Below are positions 40,236 to 51,065 of a stretch of DNA of 64,000 nucleotides, piece by piece. The DNA lies in the NCBI GenBank assembly GCA_037176845.1, contig JAYKXP010000054.1, forward strand, positions 62,001 to 126,000, written 5' to 3'. The notes under the pieces were generated by a model, which saw only the letters and a program-made list of their open reading frames with translations, was not told the DNA's origin and ran no database searches. The position numbers and the translations under genes were made by a program. The DNA is from Paramarasmius palmivorus. Its lineage: Eukaryota > Basidiomycota > Agaricomycetes > Agaricales > Marasmiaceae. Position 1 is the first letter of the stretch. Every line of letters starts with the position of its first letter.

Positions 40236-40979
40236 TCACGAAGCTTCAGCAAGAAGCACGCCAACTCTCTTCTTCACCAACTCGGGGTCTACCGTGGATT
40301 TGTCCACCTTGCCATAAAACGACTTGAATATCTTCCCTGTTATCTTTGGTCCTGCAGCCTTTTCCTGTGGCGTTAGCGTAGAAATAACTTCTTGAATGTG
40401 CGAGTCGATTTGATCCTGGCCGAGCAGAGGTGGGAGGAAGTCGGATAGGATTTCTGCTTCCTTCAGTTCTTTTTCGGCGAGGTCTGGACGAGAGGCTTGA
40501 GTGAATTGCGCGGCCGAGTCGTTCTTTGGGCTGTGTTAGTGAAAACTAGTCAAAAAATAGAAGGATGATCCACGCACTCTCCGAGCATGAGCCTTTCGAA
40601 TGATGGAGATAATAGCACCAGTTGGGACTGGTGAAGTCGCTGCCTTGTCCGCAGCGTTGATCTCGGATAATACCGACTATACATATATAAGAGTGTGCTT
40701 GTCAGCTGGAGATGTAGTTGCTTATAGAACAGGACCACTCACGCGTAAAGTTGTTGAGGCAAGTTGGTTTTTGCTCTGTATTCAAGTTGTAATTCAGCTG
40801 GCAGCACTGCAAAACCAATGCAAATATACCTTCATGGCATCTTTGATGCGGGAGGTGAGGACTTTTCGTAGGTCATTTTCAGCTGCAGAAGTATACCTTC
40901 TGGCCAAGGAGAGTCTGAGGAGAGAGGAACATGAGGGAAACATGGAGGAAACGGTCACATGCAACGTTTCCGAATCCAT
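40236..40979 (-). CDS. AIM41: AIM41-type mitochondrial GatB/YqeY-domain protein
   Basis: Mitochondrial protein with a YqeY/GatB C-terminal-like helical domain, related to the tRNA-binding tail of the glutamyl-tRNA amidotransferase; the precise role of AIM41 is not settled. Exons: 40979 to about 40833 (a presequence-like segment, LLRLSLARRYTSAAENDLRK, then VLTSRIKDAMK), a middle exon with SEINAADKAATSPVPTGAII and SIIRKAHARR, and a last exon with NDSAAQFTQASRPDLAEKEL, EAEILSDFLPPLL and KITGKIFKSFYGKVDKST. This order (DAMK, SxI, RKxxxxRxDSAxxF, LAxKExxExxIL, YLP) is the family signature. Two starts are possible: M at 40979 or at 40943 (MFPSCSSLLRL), the latter giving a cleaner presequence. Confidence 0.88.
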
Positions 40980-41121
40980 GCCCGGGTCTTTCGGCGTCTC
41001 TCACAGCTACACAAGACACAGTTACGCCAGTCCATTATATGGTAGCTCACAAATACAACTGCAAGAGTATAGGTACATCCATAATCCTTTAGGACACGCC
41101 CACCATCTCTACCAGAACCCG

Positions 41122-42343
41122 CTAGAAGAACACTGTATCCCTACATACAAACCTTCCCATTTTCTTCCTGTAATCCTTCCTATCCTTTGCTATACTCCAT
41201 AACCACATATCAAGGTCAGGTAACGTCAACTCATTAATCCACTTCAGTTCTTCCCCGACATCCAACGTCTTCGCAACCTCGACAATACGCTCACAAGCAT
41301 GTATCGCCGCTGCTCGCAAGATATATGATTGGGCAGAGGATAGATGCGGACCGTCGTCAATCACCGAGGTCTGTTCGGTGAGCGGAGTTTCCAGTTCCAG
41401 CACGGATGGGTCGAAAGAATCTTTGAATAGTTCTTTGAGCTCGGGGTTCCCTTGTAGGTCAATCACCCCGAGGTAGATGAGTAAAGAGGGTAAGACGTTA
41501 TCAGAGAACACCGGTAGATTTCTCGTGTCTGGGATTATGATGCCGGGGAAAGATGTAGATGTGAACCTGACAGTGAGCGCGTGTACGAGGAATAGCGCCT
41601 TTTTGAAGCAGTATATAGGTTGGTTATTGACAGTAGACATGTCTTGCAACGCTGGGAAAGCTTTCACGAGCTGCACATCCTATGAGCAACATGTAAAAGA
41701 GGAATAACTCAAGAAGACTAACGCGTTCCAAAATAACCTCTACATCGCCTTTCGCTTCCTTCAACGCCTCCAAAACAAAGCTACCCAAGTCGGGATACCC
41801 TCCATCGATGAGTATCTTTCCAGTTTGATTGAGAACCCCAGTGATCAGTTTGACGAGATCGTACAAGGGACCACCAATAGTGCCCACTGTTACACCTGGA
41901 ATTGTCGGATGAGGTGATTCAGTGTGTATACTGACACCGATCAGCTCCGCGATTTGAGATTCAGAAACCTCTTTCATTCCTTTTGCTGTCAAGGTATCAT
42001 CGCTGGAGATGTACATCCCAAAAACCAATGCACGGATTGTATCCCATGCACCTCGACCGGTAGCTTCGTGTAGCGGTTTTCTGAATCCGGAACCGAAATT
42101 TAAAAGGCTCAGGATTGATAAGAGGTTGAGTTCTGTGAGATGCGAAGGAAAGTTTAGAGGGAGAGCAAGGCCGTGGTGTTTGGATACACGAGAGAAGGAT
42201 GAGGTGAATGTAGGTGAAAGGAGAAGGCGGGTTATGGATTCATTGGAGATGGTTATGTTTGAGCTTGTGGTGAGAGATTGAGAGGATTGGCGAACGGATT
42301 GAAGGTATTGGTGAGAAGGGGGAAAGGGTGTCGACGAGGACAT
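41122..42343 (-). CDS. QNG1: Queuosine salvage protein (DUF2419, Qng1)
   Basis: Queuosine 5'-phosphate N-glycosylase/hydrolase that releases queuine from nucleotide degradation products so that it can be reused to modify tRNA. Two exons: 42343 to about 41725 and about 41681 to 41122, joined in frame at DVEVILER/DVQLVKAFPAL. Hallmarks are LPLNFPSHLTELNLLSILSL, NFGSGFRKPLHEATGRGAWD, RALVFGMYISSDDTLTAKGM, then PDTRNLPVFSDNVLPSLLIY, and LRAAAIHACERIVEVA near the end. Length (about 390 residues) fits the family. It lies head to tail with AIM41, its stop 143 bp from that gene's start. Confidence 0.92.
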
Positions 42344-42697
42344 GGTGGACGCGATCGATGGTGCTGACAGTGACTCGCACCTTCGAATTCAAGTTTAAGA
42401 AGAAAGAGTGACTCATGGATTCGAAATTTCAAAGCTACATTACAAACATGACTCGACAGGGCGTGAATTACGGTGGCTCGTCCCTTGTCAATTGTCGTTC
42501 TTGTCGATGCAAAAGTGAAGTGATTGTCAACATGCAGGCTGCAAAGGTTTGGTACTGGAGGATGCGAACAAGAGTTACTACGTGTTGGGAGCGGACCTAC
42601 TGAGCAGCATTGGTCGAAATGACTCGACTGATATCCAATATGGGAGTATTGAGGGCTATTGTCACTACCCACAAGCTACTAAACCCATGATTGCCTT
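42344..42697. other. Intergenic region between NLR and Qng1 genes
   Basis: About 350 bp containing the Qng1 promoter and NLR 3' UTR. A 139-codon minus-strand frame reaching into Qng1 (42253-42672) has no recognisable domain and is not called. Confidence 0.45.
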
Positions 42698-45128
42698 TCA
42701 GGAGGAGGCACCGGCCTTTTTCTTGTTTTTAGACTTCGCACTGTTGCCACCAGACCGGTGGATAGATCGCGGCGTTCGTATATGAGTCTTAAAAGCAGCC
42801 AAATCTTCCTCCTAGTCAGGATCCGAATCAATGTCAAAGCAGAGCCAAGCATTTGACGACGTACCTCCAACACGCACTGACCAACACTCTGGGAAGTATC
42901 GTACACAATATCGTCCTCGACTACTCGCGCAGCATGAAAGGCCTTTCGTGCATCGTACACCCGTTTCATCAATTCTCCATTGCTTTGCGCAACACGAACC
43001 ACGACCCAATCTTCGGGGAAAACTCGGCTAGGGTCAGGCGTATGCTCGGGAAGCAGTATTGGGTAAGAGACTACGAAAATTCCACCTAGATTTTCAACCC
43101 AGCATATGCGTTCATATATCGCACCAGTAAAATCTCCCATAGCCTCTGCATCAAGCCAATCCCTCAGACTAATCAAGCCCGATTCTACTTCAAATGTCCA
43201 CCGAATGGCATCGAGTCGAAGAGTGTCTTTGCTGTACCCAATATAAAACCCACGAAAGAATGCCTCCAATACTTTTATGAACAGAGAAGGTGCATGCGAT
43301 AGTCCCTATTTGGCTGTTAGATACTGCAAAATCTTTTGACAGTTCACCACACCTTTGCCCATTCTAGAACGGTCCTCCACTGATAGAACGAACGTGCAGG
43401 GATGTGCTCCAAATTCGGGAGGAGAGAGCCTACAACATACGGATCGAACCCGTTTAACTTTATCATCAAGTCAGCACTCGGGGACTCTACTCGACAACAG
43501 TAGTACGACCAGTACTGTATCGAAAACTGTGGAAGCATACGACGCGTAGTATTATCTGTGGCAGGGATAGTTTTATCTCTCCAGTCGAGATACGCATCAT
43601 CAAATGTCGACCGATACGGTGGGTAGCTCGACGTGAAGGATGAAAGTTTCCGAAGTAGAAACACGGTTACAAGATCGCAATACTCTGCAATCGAGTGCTG
43701 CTTGACACGAAACTCTCCTGAACGTGAACCCTCTAGAAGGAACTCTGTGAATGACGCATGACGGATGCGTATTTCGGTGCCGTCCGATTGTGATTCGGGG
43801 ACGTGTAACACGGAATGGAGACGGGAAAGGCTAGCTTCAATAATACCCCGCTTGAAATTGAGAAGCCCTGCAAGGATTTTGGAGGAATGCCACTGGGCGT
43901 TTGTCTTGACACCTTCAAGTTCTGGATGGGGTGTCACGAGCAGCTGGAGGACGAGGTACACTCTATTCCAGCGTCGACACGTTGATAGGATTTGTCGGTA
44001 CAACATATCCAGCGCGGAGTATGGTGACTCGCCAGGTTCCGGCTCCAGACTGAGAATGGTCTCCAAACGATCCCGTGGGTGTTCTTCCATCGAATCGATG
44101 TACTTTATCACAGTCACAGCAAATATGAACTGTCCACTTGCTCTCCAGACTAGATCCTCGATAGCACCTTCTCTCGGCCAGGACTCTCCGTCTTGGAGCT
44201 GGAGAACGTTGCGATACTTATTTCGCAGCGAAGCAAACTTATCCTCAAAGTACCTCTGAATATCGAGGTCTGATTCGGATAGGTCGTTGTACCTGAGATC
44301 TCGATACTATTGAGATATGGAGTAAAACACGCATTGGCAATACCGTTTCGGATCTGCGGTTCGGGCCGACTGCATAGGAGGAATGTGAAAGGAAAGGGAT
44401 TGGGTGTGGCGAAATGTGTGATTGCGATATCGAGGATTCCTAGAAGCCTTTCTTGGGAGGTAAGATCGAGGCATTCGTCCAATCCATCTACGACGATGAG
44501 CCTGGGATGCATTGGGTGTTGGGTGGTATCGATGAGTGAGAAAGGCTCGAGGAGCAATTTTCGGAATTGGGTTTCAGAGGTAGCGTCAAAGATGTTGGGG
44601 TTTGAACGTATAAACGGACCGACGATATCTTTGAGTGGGGCGGATGTGCAACATTGGTAGGCAATAGTTGCAACGAATGGATTGAGTTTGTCTCGAGTGG
44701 AATCGTTTCTGGAATAGAAGAAGGCACCGACAAGGTGGTTGGGATAGTCTTCTGATATTTTCTGAGCGATTGCCGACTTTCCTACGCCAGCAGAGCCGTG
44801 AACCCAATAGACTCTGTTGACACTGGCTGTATCTCTAATCCACTGACCCAAGGCGTTGAGAGTTTTGGTTCGTGTGTTTGGGTGGCAATTGGGCGGAGGG
44901 AAACGTTCTTCTGCGTAATGACAAGCGTTCATGGCAGCCTGGGCGGCGAGTTGTCGTAGGATTTGAGGTGTGTCATCTACGTTCTAGGTCAGTGAGCGGC
45001 CTGTGATAAGCACAGGTGTTGGGGTCCTCACCGGAACTACCAACCTGATTCAGGTTGATTTGGTTGCCATGCACCACGTTGTGAGCACCACCATAGATAT
45101 CACCCAAGTGTGAGCCATTGAATGACAT
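42698..45128 (-). CDS. NACHT-domain NLR-like protein
   Basis: NOD-like STAND NTPase of the kind expanded in mushroom fungi, where members act in non-self recognition and programmed cell death. The first exon (ATG at 45128) encodes a 30-residue motif, MSFNGSHLGDIYGG then AHNVVHGNQINLNQVG. After a linker (DDTPQILRQLAAQAAMNACH) come Walker A GSAGVGKSAIAQ, the FFYSRND block, Walker B PRLIVVDGLDEC and sensor-like FTFLLCSRPEP. The following half has YSALDMLYRQIL, RHASFTEFLLEGSRSGEF and about 250 residues with no ankyrin, WD or TPR repeats. The C-terminus is basic (NSAKSKNKKKAGASS); the last splice uses GTACGT and an acceptor near 42,811. The 5' part of the gene and its upstream region recur further right as broken copies. 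Confidence 0.85.
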
Positions 45129-45760
45129 GAGCGTGATAGCTCAGAGAAGCATGTATGACGGGAAGCTGACGAGCAGAAAAGGATGGGAAAAGCGAAGCGT
45201 ACTGGGTGAGCGACAGCAGGCCTCATAAGGAGCCAGCCGCATAGCCTTTTTACGCCATCAATGTGTCAATCTTCATGCATCATGTGCTGGACAGACAGCA
45301 ATATGTCGACTCTGAGACTAGAATAGCATGCTGTCTTAGCGTGAGATGGGTTGCTCCCCAGAAAACGCTCGCCGCCTGGCCAGACCCAGGGAGGTACATT
45401 GGTAGCTGGAGAATTTCAATCGTCTGGGTTCGGCCAGGAGAGCGAGGGGGGGCTAGTGTATTGCTACGAAATCGCGAAGTGTTTGAAGGTTATCAGTGGA
45501 CTGACAAGCATCTGGTGAGCAAAAAGTAAAGGATAACAGGCGTGAGTACACACCGTGAATGTCCCTTCTCTCTGTCCGTCGGATTGGCATGACATGAAGA
45601 ACACTGCTAGGTGCCCGTGCTGACGCGCTGACGGCCAGAAAGGTGAATCATACCACATTGGCGTAGAGGGAGACGGGGCTAGAAGGAAGGTTGCTATCGC
45701 GCCGGAATGGTTTTGAACTCGGATGTTTTGAGCGCTTTCATTCCTATTTACTCGTTGATT
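45129..45760. repeat. NLR upstream region, copy A of a dispersed repeat
   Basis: The roughly 600 bp upstream of the NLR start share landmarks with several copies further right: an ACATTGGTAGCTG-like motif near 45,395, GAATGTCCCTTCTCT near 45,557, and a GGCGTAG-GGAGACGGG motif near 45,661. The same landmarks recur in the same order at 54.3-56.6 kb. Read on the minus strand, the middle has an intron-like stretch (GTGTGTACTCACGCC to a CACCAG), so it may derive from a transcribed leader or a small gene. Identity is far from complete. Confidence 0.6.
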
Positions 45761-45959
45761 CCCTTCGAATTTTCTCGTCCTATCCCTCTTCGCCCCTGCG
45801 TTTCAGAAAAAGGTTCGGCCTTCGCCGCTTGCGGCCATCCCCTCAGTCATTGAGGTTAGACTTGTGTGTTGCTCGAGTTACGCGCCAGAACGAGAGATTT
45901 TTCACTGAGCCAGTTGATGGTCAGAGGCAGAGTCCTTCGAGCATTCTAGCGCCCATTTC

Positions 45960-46768
45960 CAATTACAACGCTCACAAAAAATACATCCCACCGCAGCGAG
46001 TGTTTTCAGTCTAGATGAGGTACTCCAACTATCATCGAAAGCCGCAGTCGACGGTGTACCACCAAAAACAACAAAAGAAAATACATCCCAAATTTCACGA
46101 ACAAACCGATAACAAACCGATAACAATACATCACATAAGTAACTTAAACCACCTCCTTCCACCTCCCAACCCCAATCTTCTTCCCCCCAACCACCAACCA
46201 CTTCTTATCAAACGCACCTCCCCAAATCCAACAACCACACATCTTCCTCAGGTGTACGTACACATCCATCCGCTACCACCCACGCGTCGCCACCATTCTC
46301 TGCTGGGGGCTGTTGAACAAGAAGGGCACGAACACCTTCGTCAAAGGTGTTCGAGGGGTTTACAAAACGACCCTGCAAGGGTAGACGACGAAGGCTCGGA
46401 ACGGAGGTACCATGTCACGCCGTTTAGGCCTGTTAATGTGATTATGGTGCTCGCTGTAGACTCCGATGAGGAGGTCGTGGTCTTGCGCCGCTTTCGAGGT
46501 CGTTCCCCGTCGTCAGGGGGTGCAATAGCACTGCGTAACGCCTCTGGGTCGTATTTATACCTGCATCCCGCCTCAGCACCGAAATCCAAACAACCAACAC
46601 GCGTTCGTAAGAGAAAACACTCACCAAAGTTCAACACCACAAAACACCACCGACATCGCTTCCCCACTCACCTTCTCCGGCGGTCTAGGTCGATTCGATA
46701 CCAAACGCCTATCAAACTCACCAACAACACCTTCGGCTTCTTCTGCTTCGCCAACCCTTGAACACAAG
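45960..46768 (-). pseudogene. Inverted partial copy of the Rxt3-like gene 3' end
   Basis: This segment is a diverged reverse-complement copy of about 60,140-60,925, the last two exons and 3' flank of the Rxt3-like gene. Read on the minus strand it carries VSNRPRPPEKVSGEAMSVVF, RKRRKTTTSSSEST, ITLTGLNGVTWYLRSEPSSS and GSFCKPLEHL, each with a close match in the intact gene. The copy also keeps the two T-runs behind the stop (here as A-runs near 45,973 and 46,065). It starts inside an exon and lacks the rest of the gene, so it is a pseudogene fragment. A 248-codon plus-strand frame across it is only its antisense. It abuts the amidohydrolase fragment directly. Confidence 0.82.
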
Positions 46769-46784
46769 GTCAGCGAGGAAGACG

Positions 46785-47165
46785 ATGCGAGAACACGCCG
46801 ACATACCAAGGCTCCCAGTTTCCAAGATCTTCTTGTCATGTACCAGAATACATGTGTACACTGGACTGCGGTGTTGTATATCTTATTTCCCTCTCGGGAG
46901 CATAGCGTGTATGATTCTAGGACTGAAGTACCGCCGCCGGATGATGCAGAAAGCCTGTGAGTACACAGGAGGTACCAAGTGCTAAAGACAACTACGAAAA
47001 AGAAGATCCTGGCAGAGTAAGACCTTGGGGGAGCAGAGGAAGGGCTCGGATTGTCTGGTGTTGTTGCCTGCTGTTCATCATTTTTCTTTGGTTTCTCTGT
47101 TGAAGGTAGGCGGTTCCGAAGCGAATCCCCCGTGGTTTGGCTGGAATGGAATTTTGAACAGAGTA
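46785..47165 (-). pseudogene. Decayed 5' fragment of the amidohydrolase gene
   Basis: Diverged direct copy of about 36,695-37,070, the amidohydrolase exon with the membrane anchor and the start region. Matching landmarks include the CACGCCGACATACCAAGGC stretch (46,794 versus 36,700), the TTCCAAGATCTTCTTGTCATG stretch split across both lines, and GGATTGTCTGGTGTTGTTG (47,048 versus 36,957). Small insertions and deletions break the frame. The catalytic part is absent. Orientation is the same as in the parent gene. Confidence 0.8.
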
Positions 47166-48760
47166 GAAACTATAAATTGACCGACTCCGCTACATACATA
47201 GCTCAGGTAAATAACTGTAAACTACAGGTAAATACCTCGCCGGCTCTTCGTAACAATAAACAACCAAATGATAATGTAACATATATGGTTTAAAGTAAGA
47301 TTATTGAGAAGTAATTCTGGAAAGGAAAGGAGGTAAATGTACTGTTTTCATTCTCTCTGGCCTCATCCGCGACGGCGAAGTAACTCTCCGATATTCACCC
47401 CAAATCCGACCTCCCAACCGAATAGCAGCGACAATAGACAATAGACAATAGATTGACCTGCAAGGGACCGACCTCGATCAGCGCAGGAGCCCGTACTACA
47501 TGTACCTAGACAGATATAATACATGCTACGGATATCTACCCAACACCCCAATACGAGATGATCCAACACGCCCCTGTAAATGCGCTACAGGCACCAACAC
47601 ATTCCTGGCAATAAGAGACGTGTCAAACCACCCCTCTCGAAAGCGAATAAAGTAGATATGATGTTCATACCTATAGTAGCCTTATGTTTACAAATGACAG
47701 TTCAGGAATCATGAGTACCAAGCTTCGGTATGGTCATCGTCATCCGGGATCTCGAACTCGTCATCGTCTGACATGCCTTCCACCACACCGTCTGTCTCGG
47801 CGTTGGCTCCGACACAATCTTCTACACGGCCAGCCCTTAGTTGAGCCCTTGCGTCAAAAACAGGAATGGCACTCCGCGTCAAATGTGGAAAGCAAGCGTT
47901 GTCCAAAAACCGTTGGAAATTCGGTCAAATGACCCAAAATGTACGAAATCCCTGGATTTCCGAAATGCCGATGCTGAATGAGGAAGTTCTGAGTCATTCG
48001 GAAGGGATCGGACTATCTTGGGAAGGGCATGATCAGCTTAGTCAGGTTGAACTTTGAACTTCGCAATTTTTTCTTCACTTTTGTCCTCTTCTCCCACCTT
48101 GAGTGTCCCGCCGCTGCACAGGATCTCCTCAATCTTGCCCAGGACATCTTCAAAAGACCCTGAAGGCGCTTCAAGAGCCATGAGACTTCATCGAGTGCGC
48201 CATTGCTCCACGCTGAAAGCCTTCAAGACCTGCAAGCATGCTTTTCAAAATATCAAGACTGCAAGCGCAGAAGCACCAAGTTCAAATGCTCAAGCCTCGC
48301 AAGCCAACCTGCCTTCCAAGCTCTGTGGTCTCCAAGTTCTGTGATCTCGCGTAGTCTGGTACTCTTTTTGGAATTACTACCTCAAGGCAAAAAGACGACT
48401 TCAAGCTTCAAGTTCAACACGCGCGCGAGGCGACGACATCAACCAATGTCAGTGGTCCTGATGACCTTGTCGCATTCGTGGTTCAAGTAATTGGGTTACA
48501 TGGGCACGAAGGTGGATACTGTATATGTAATCCTAGGATACAATTGGCCGTATTATCAGTAATATATTTTATGGATCGTATTGAAGGCGAATGGCCCAGA
48601 TACCAAACTGATAAGGGAATGATATAGGGAGCCGTAAAAGGAAAGGATTCGTACCCGGTCTACGGAAATTTGACACAGAATGCAAATCTCGGGCAAATTT
48701 GAAATTCTGATTGGTGCGCGCCGCGTGAATATTTAGAGACCCTGCTTGAAACGTCGACGC
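47166..48760. other. Unresolved segment between duplication fragment and LINE
   Basis: About 1.6 kb that I cannot assign. A minus-strand frame at 47709-47906 has an acidic end (VVEGMSDDDEFEIPDDDD) that looks like the tail of a real protein, possibly a transposon remnant, but no partner exons are clear. From about 48,130 to 48,420 short CTTCAAG and GCAAG motifs recur every 10-20 bp on the plus strand. The left part may be the target of the LINE insertion plus LINE 3' flank. Confidence 0.4.
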
Positions 48761-51063
48761 TCAAGCGTTGCTTGGTAGAATCTCCCGGCTGTGTAGCTCG
48801 GCCTGATCAGGTATATATACGGGAACCGAGTCAAATGTCTCCAGTACTCCATACACCAGCCTTGCAAAAGCGATACATAGGCCTGAGGAATCTGCGGCTA
48901 AGTTAATAGCAGCGACACCATTCTCGGCTACCAATGATTGGAACAAAGGGGCAGCAGGAATCGCGTGTGAGAGGAAGACGTAGGAGATCCGATGATCCCA
49001 TACAATCCCAGACAGCATGGACCTCGTCCTCTACACACTCGTGACAGAAGCGACATAATCGCTCCTCCCTATTTATCGGAGAACCATCCTTTCTTTGTTT
49101 CCATCTAAATACTTCAACCGCCAAGTTATGCGTGGAGGTCATGAGTTTGGTTAGGGCCTTCCTGTGCCTGTCAATCGGTACCAACAGGTAATTCTGGATT
49201 TCAGGCACCTTGAATGCCTTTCCGTTGTTGAGACGCAGTCGCGGGTGTCGACTCTTGAGCAGGTTTAACTTGCTGCTAGTGTGAATGTCATCCAGAAGAT
49301 TCTCCCATCCGACTGCGAGGACCTGGTTAGCTAAGAACTCCACGCGATCTTTAGATGCGAAGTCCTTATTCTCTACAGCAATGCGAATCGGATCCCTAGC
49401 CAGGTTATCCTTCAGATCTTTGAGCCAGCCAGTCATTTCCCGCGCCCCCCGTAAAACTTTTTCCTTCAGATCTGATGGGCTGATGTACCCCTACCGGTCC
49501 AACAGATCCGTGGGTTTACTCGGGCACCATAGGTGCATTTCCCGTGTCTAGTAACACCATACATTCTCTTAAAGCCGAGAACGCCGGTCTGCTGGCATCC
49601 AGGGCGAGCAGATATGCAAGATACCTCAGTGCGAGAGATAGGCGGCGATATCGGATTGGGATTGTTCCTGTCTCGGTGAAGAGAGGGGCCACTGGTGAAC
49701 GGCGATGGACTCCCAGGAGGCGACGGAGAAAGTACACCTGAACCTTCTCCAGGGAGGTGAGCAGTGAGTTATTGACATCAATGACAATTTCGCAGCCAAA
49801 GGTGAGATGAGGATCAACCCTGGCCATGTACAAACGCCGCCCCTGAAGTACAGGGACAAAGCCAATCTGTCGCCGCATCGAGAATATTGAGCAAGCCACG
49901 TTCTTTGCTTTACGGACACGTGTTTTGTAGTGACTCTCGAAGAACATCTTGCGGTTGTTTACAGAGTCAAAACCAACTCCAACATAAGTGAATGAGGTTG
50001 TTGATGGTAGGAGTACGCCACCCATGTAGAACGACGGTCGTGAAGCGCCGGTTCGTGGTGGTTTGCCCAGGACCATGCATTCTGACTTTGTCTTGCTCAC
50101 CACCGCTGAGCTATCACCGCACCATCGCTCAAACCCATCTAGCTTTATTTGTAAAGCTGCTGGGCAAATCGCGAAAGCAACTGCGTCATCTGCCTGTTCG
50201 AGGTGTGATATAGGGCGCTTGTACAAGACAATGTCTGTAGCCGCATTATCAGGCATGTATTTCGGGAGATCAGAGAAGAATATCTTCCACAGACCCGGGG
50301 AGACGCTGTCGCCAGTCAGGAGACCGACAGGGAGCAGGAAATCTTTTGAGTACAATCCCTCATGGTGGACGGCGTACTTCATCTCCGAGTCCGAATATGT
50401 GCGTCGCATCCAGTCGAAGAATTTCCCCCCGACACCGAGACACCACAGCTTCGACCATAGCGTCGGCAGATCTGTCCATGTGTAGGCATTCTTTAGGTCA
50501 AGGAACGTCACCCATAGTGTCTGGTTCTGAGCATGCGCCTTGTCACGTGCAACATGAAGTACGAAGGAGTTGTCATGTGTACGATGACCTTTCCGAAAGC
50601 CATTTTGTGAGTCAGGGACTACCTGGGATAGGTCTGCCCAGTTACCCAGCCGAATGTCGAAGAGGAGAGTCAGAGCCTTCAGAAAGCATGATTCAAGGCC
50701 TATGACATGGTAGCTCTGTGGATCCTTTGGATCTTTCCCTTTCTTGAGAAGACCGATAAGCTCAGTGAAGAGCCATTTGTGAGGTGAGTTGCTTGGAACA
50801 GGACAGCAACCACATCATTGGGAATAGATATGATGGTCCGGTATGCAACCTGATCCAGCCCAGTTGCTGTTGTCAGGTGTTTTCGAAGCCGTGTCTTCAC
50901 CTCCATACCAAAGGAGCACCAAGGAGATATATTGCCAAAGCGCCTGAATTTGGTGAAATTTGTGTCAAGTTGAGATGAACGGGCGTAGAGCTGAACGACA
51001 GCCGAATAAGCCGAAGTCGCTCGAGTGTAAGGATAGGTTGGGGGAGGTGTCAGATCATGGAGA
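48761..51063 (-). mobile_element. 5'-truncated, mutated non-LTR retrotransposon (LINE) with reverse transcriptase
   Basis: Minus-strand remnant of a fungal LINE. From the 5' side it has a finger region with TATGLDQVAYRTIISIPND, ELIGLLKKGKDPKDPQSY and GLESCFLKALTLLFDIRLGN, then NGFRKGHRTHDNSFVLHVAR, VTFLDLKNAYTWTDLPTLW, GDSVSPGLWKIFFSDL and the catalytic box as LEQADDAVAFA. Behind the RT domain comes a maturase-like segment (RLYMARVDPHLTFGCEIVID) and a Cys-rich motif CRFCHECVEDEVHAVWDC, then YGVLETFDSVPVYIPDQ, as at the end of such elements. The reading frame breaks near 50,790 and 49,515 and again at about 49,000, so it is inactive. No APE endonuclease domain is present. Its right end meets HRD1-flank homology at 51,064, consistent with 5' truncation on insertion. 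Confidence 0.85.
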
Positions 51064-51065
51064 GT

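Noticed and set aside
42253..42672. 139-codon frame overlapping the Qng1 start
   Set aside because: It overlaps a well-supported gene in another frame and has no features of its own.
46015..46761. 248-codon plus-strand open frame rich in Asn, His and Pro
   Set aside because: It is the antisense of the decayed Rxt3-like 3' fragment; the composition comes from the T-, G-rich coding strand read backwards.
49985..50200. QADD in place of YADD in the LINE reverse transcriptase, considered as an inactivating change
   Set aside because: As I recall, LEQADD is the normal form in this group of mushroom LINEs; inactivity is better supported by the frameshifts and stops.
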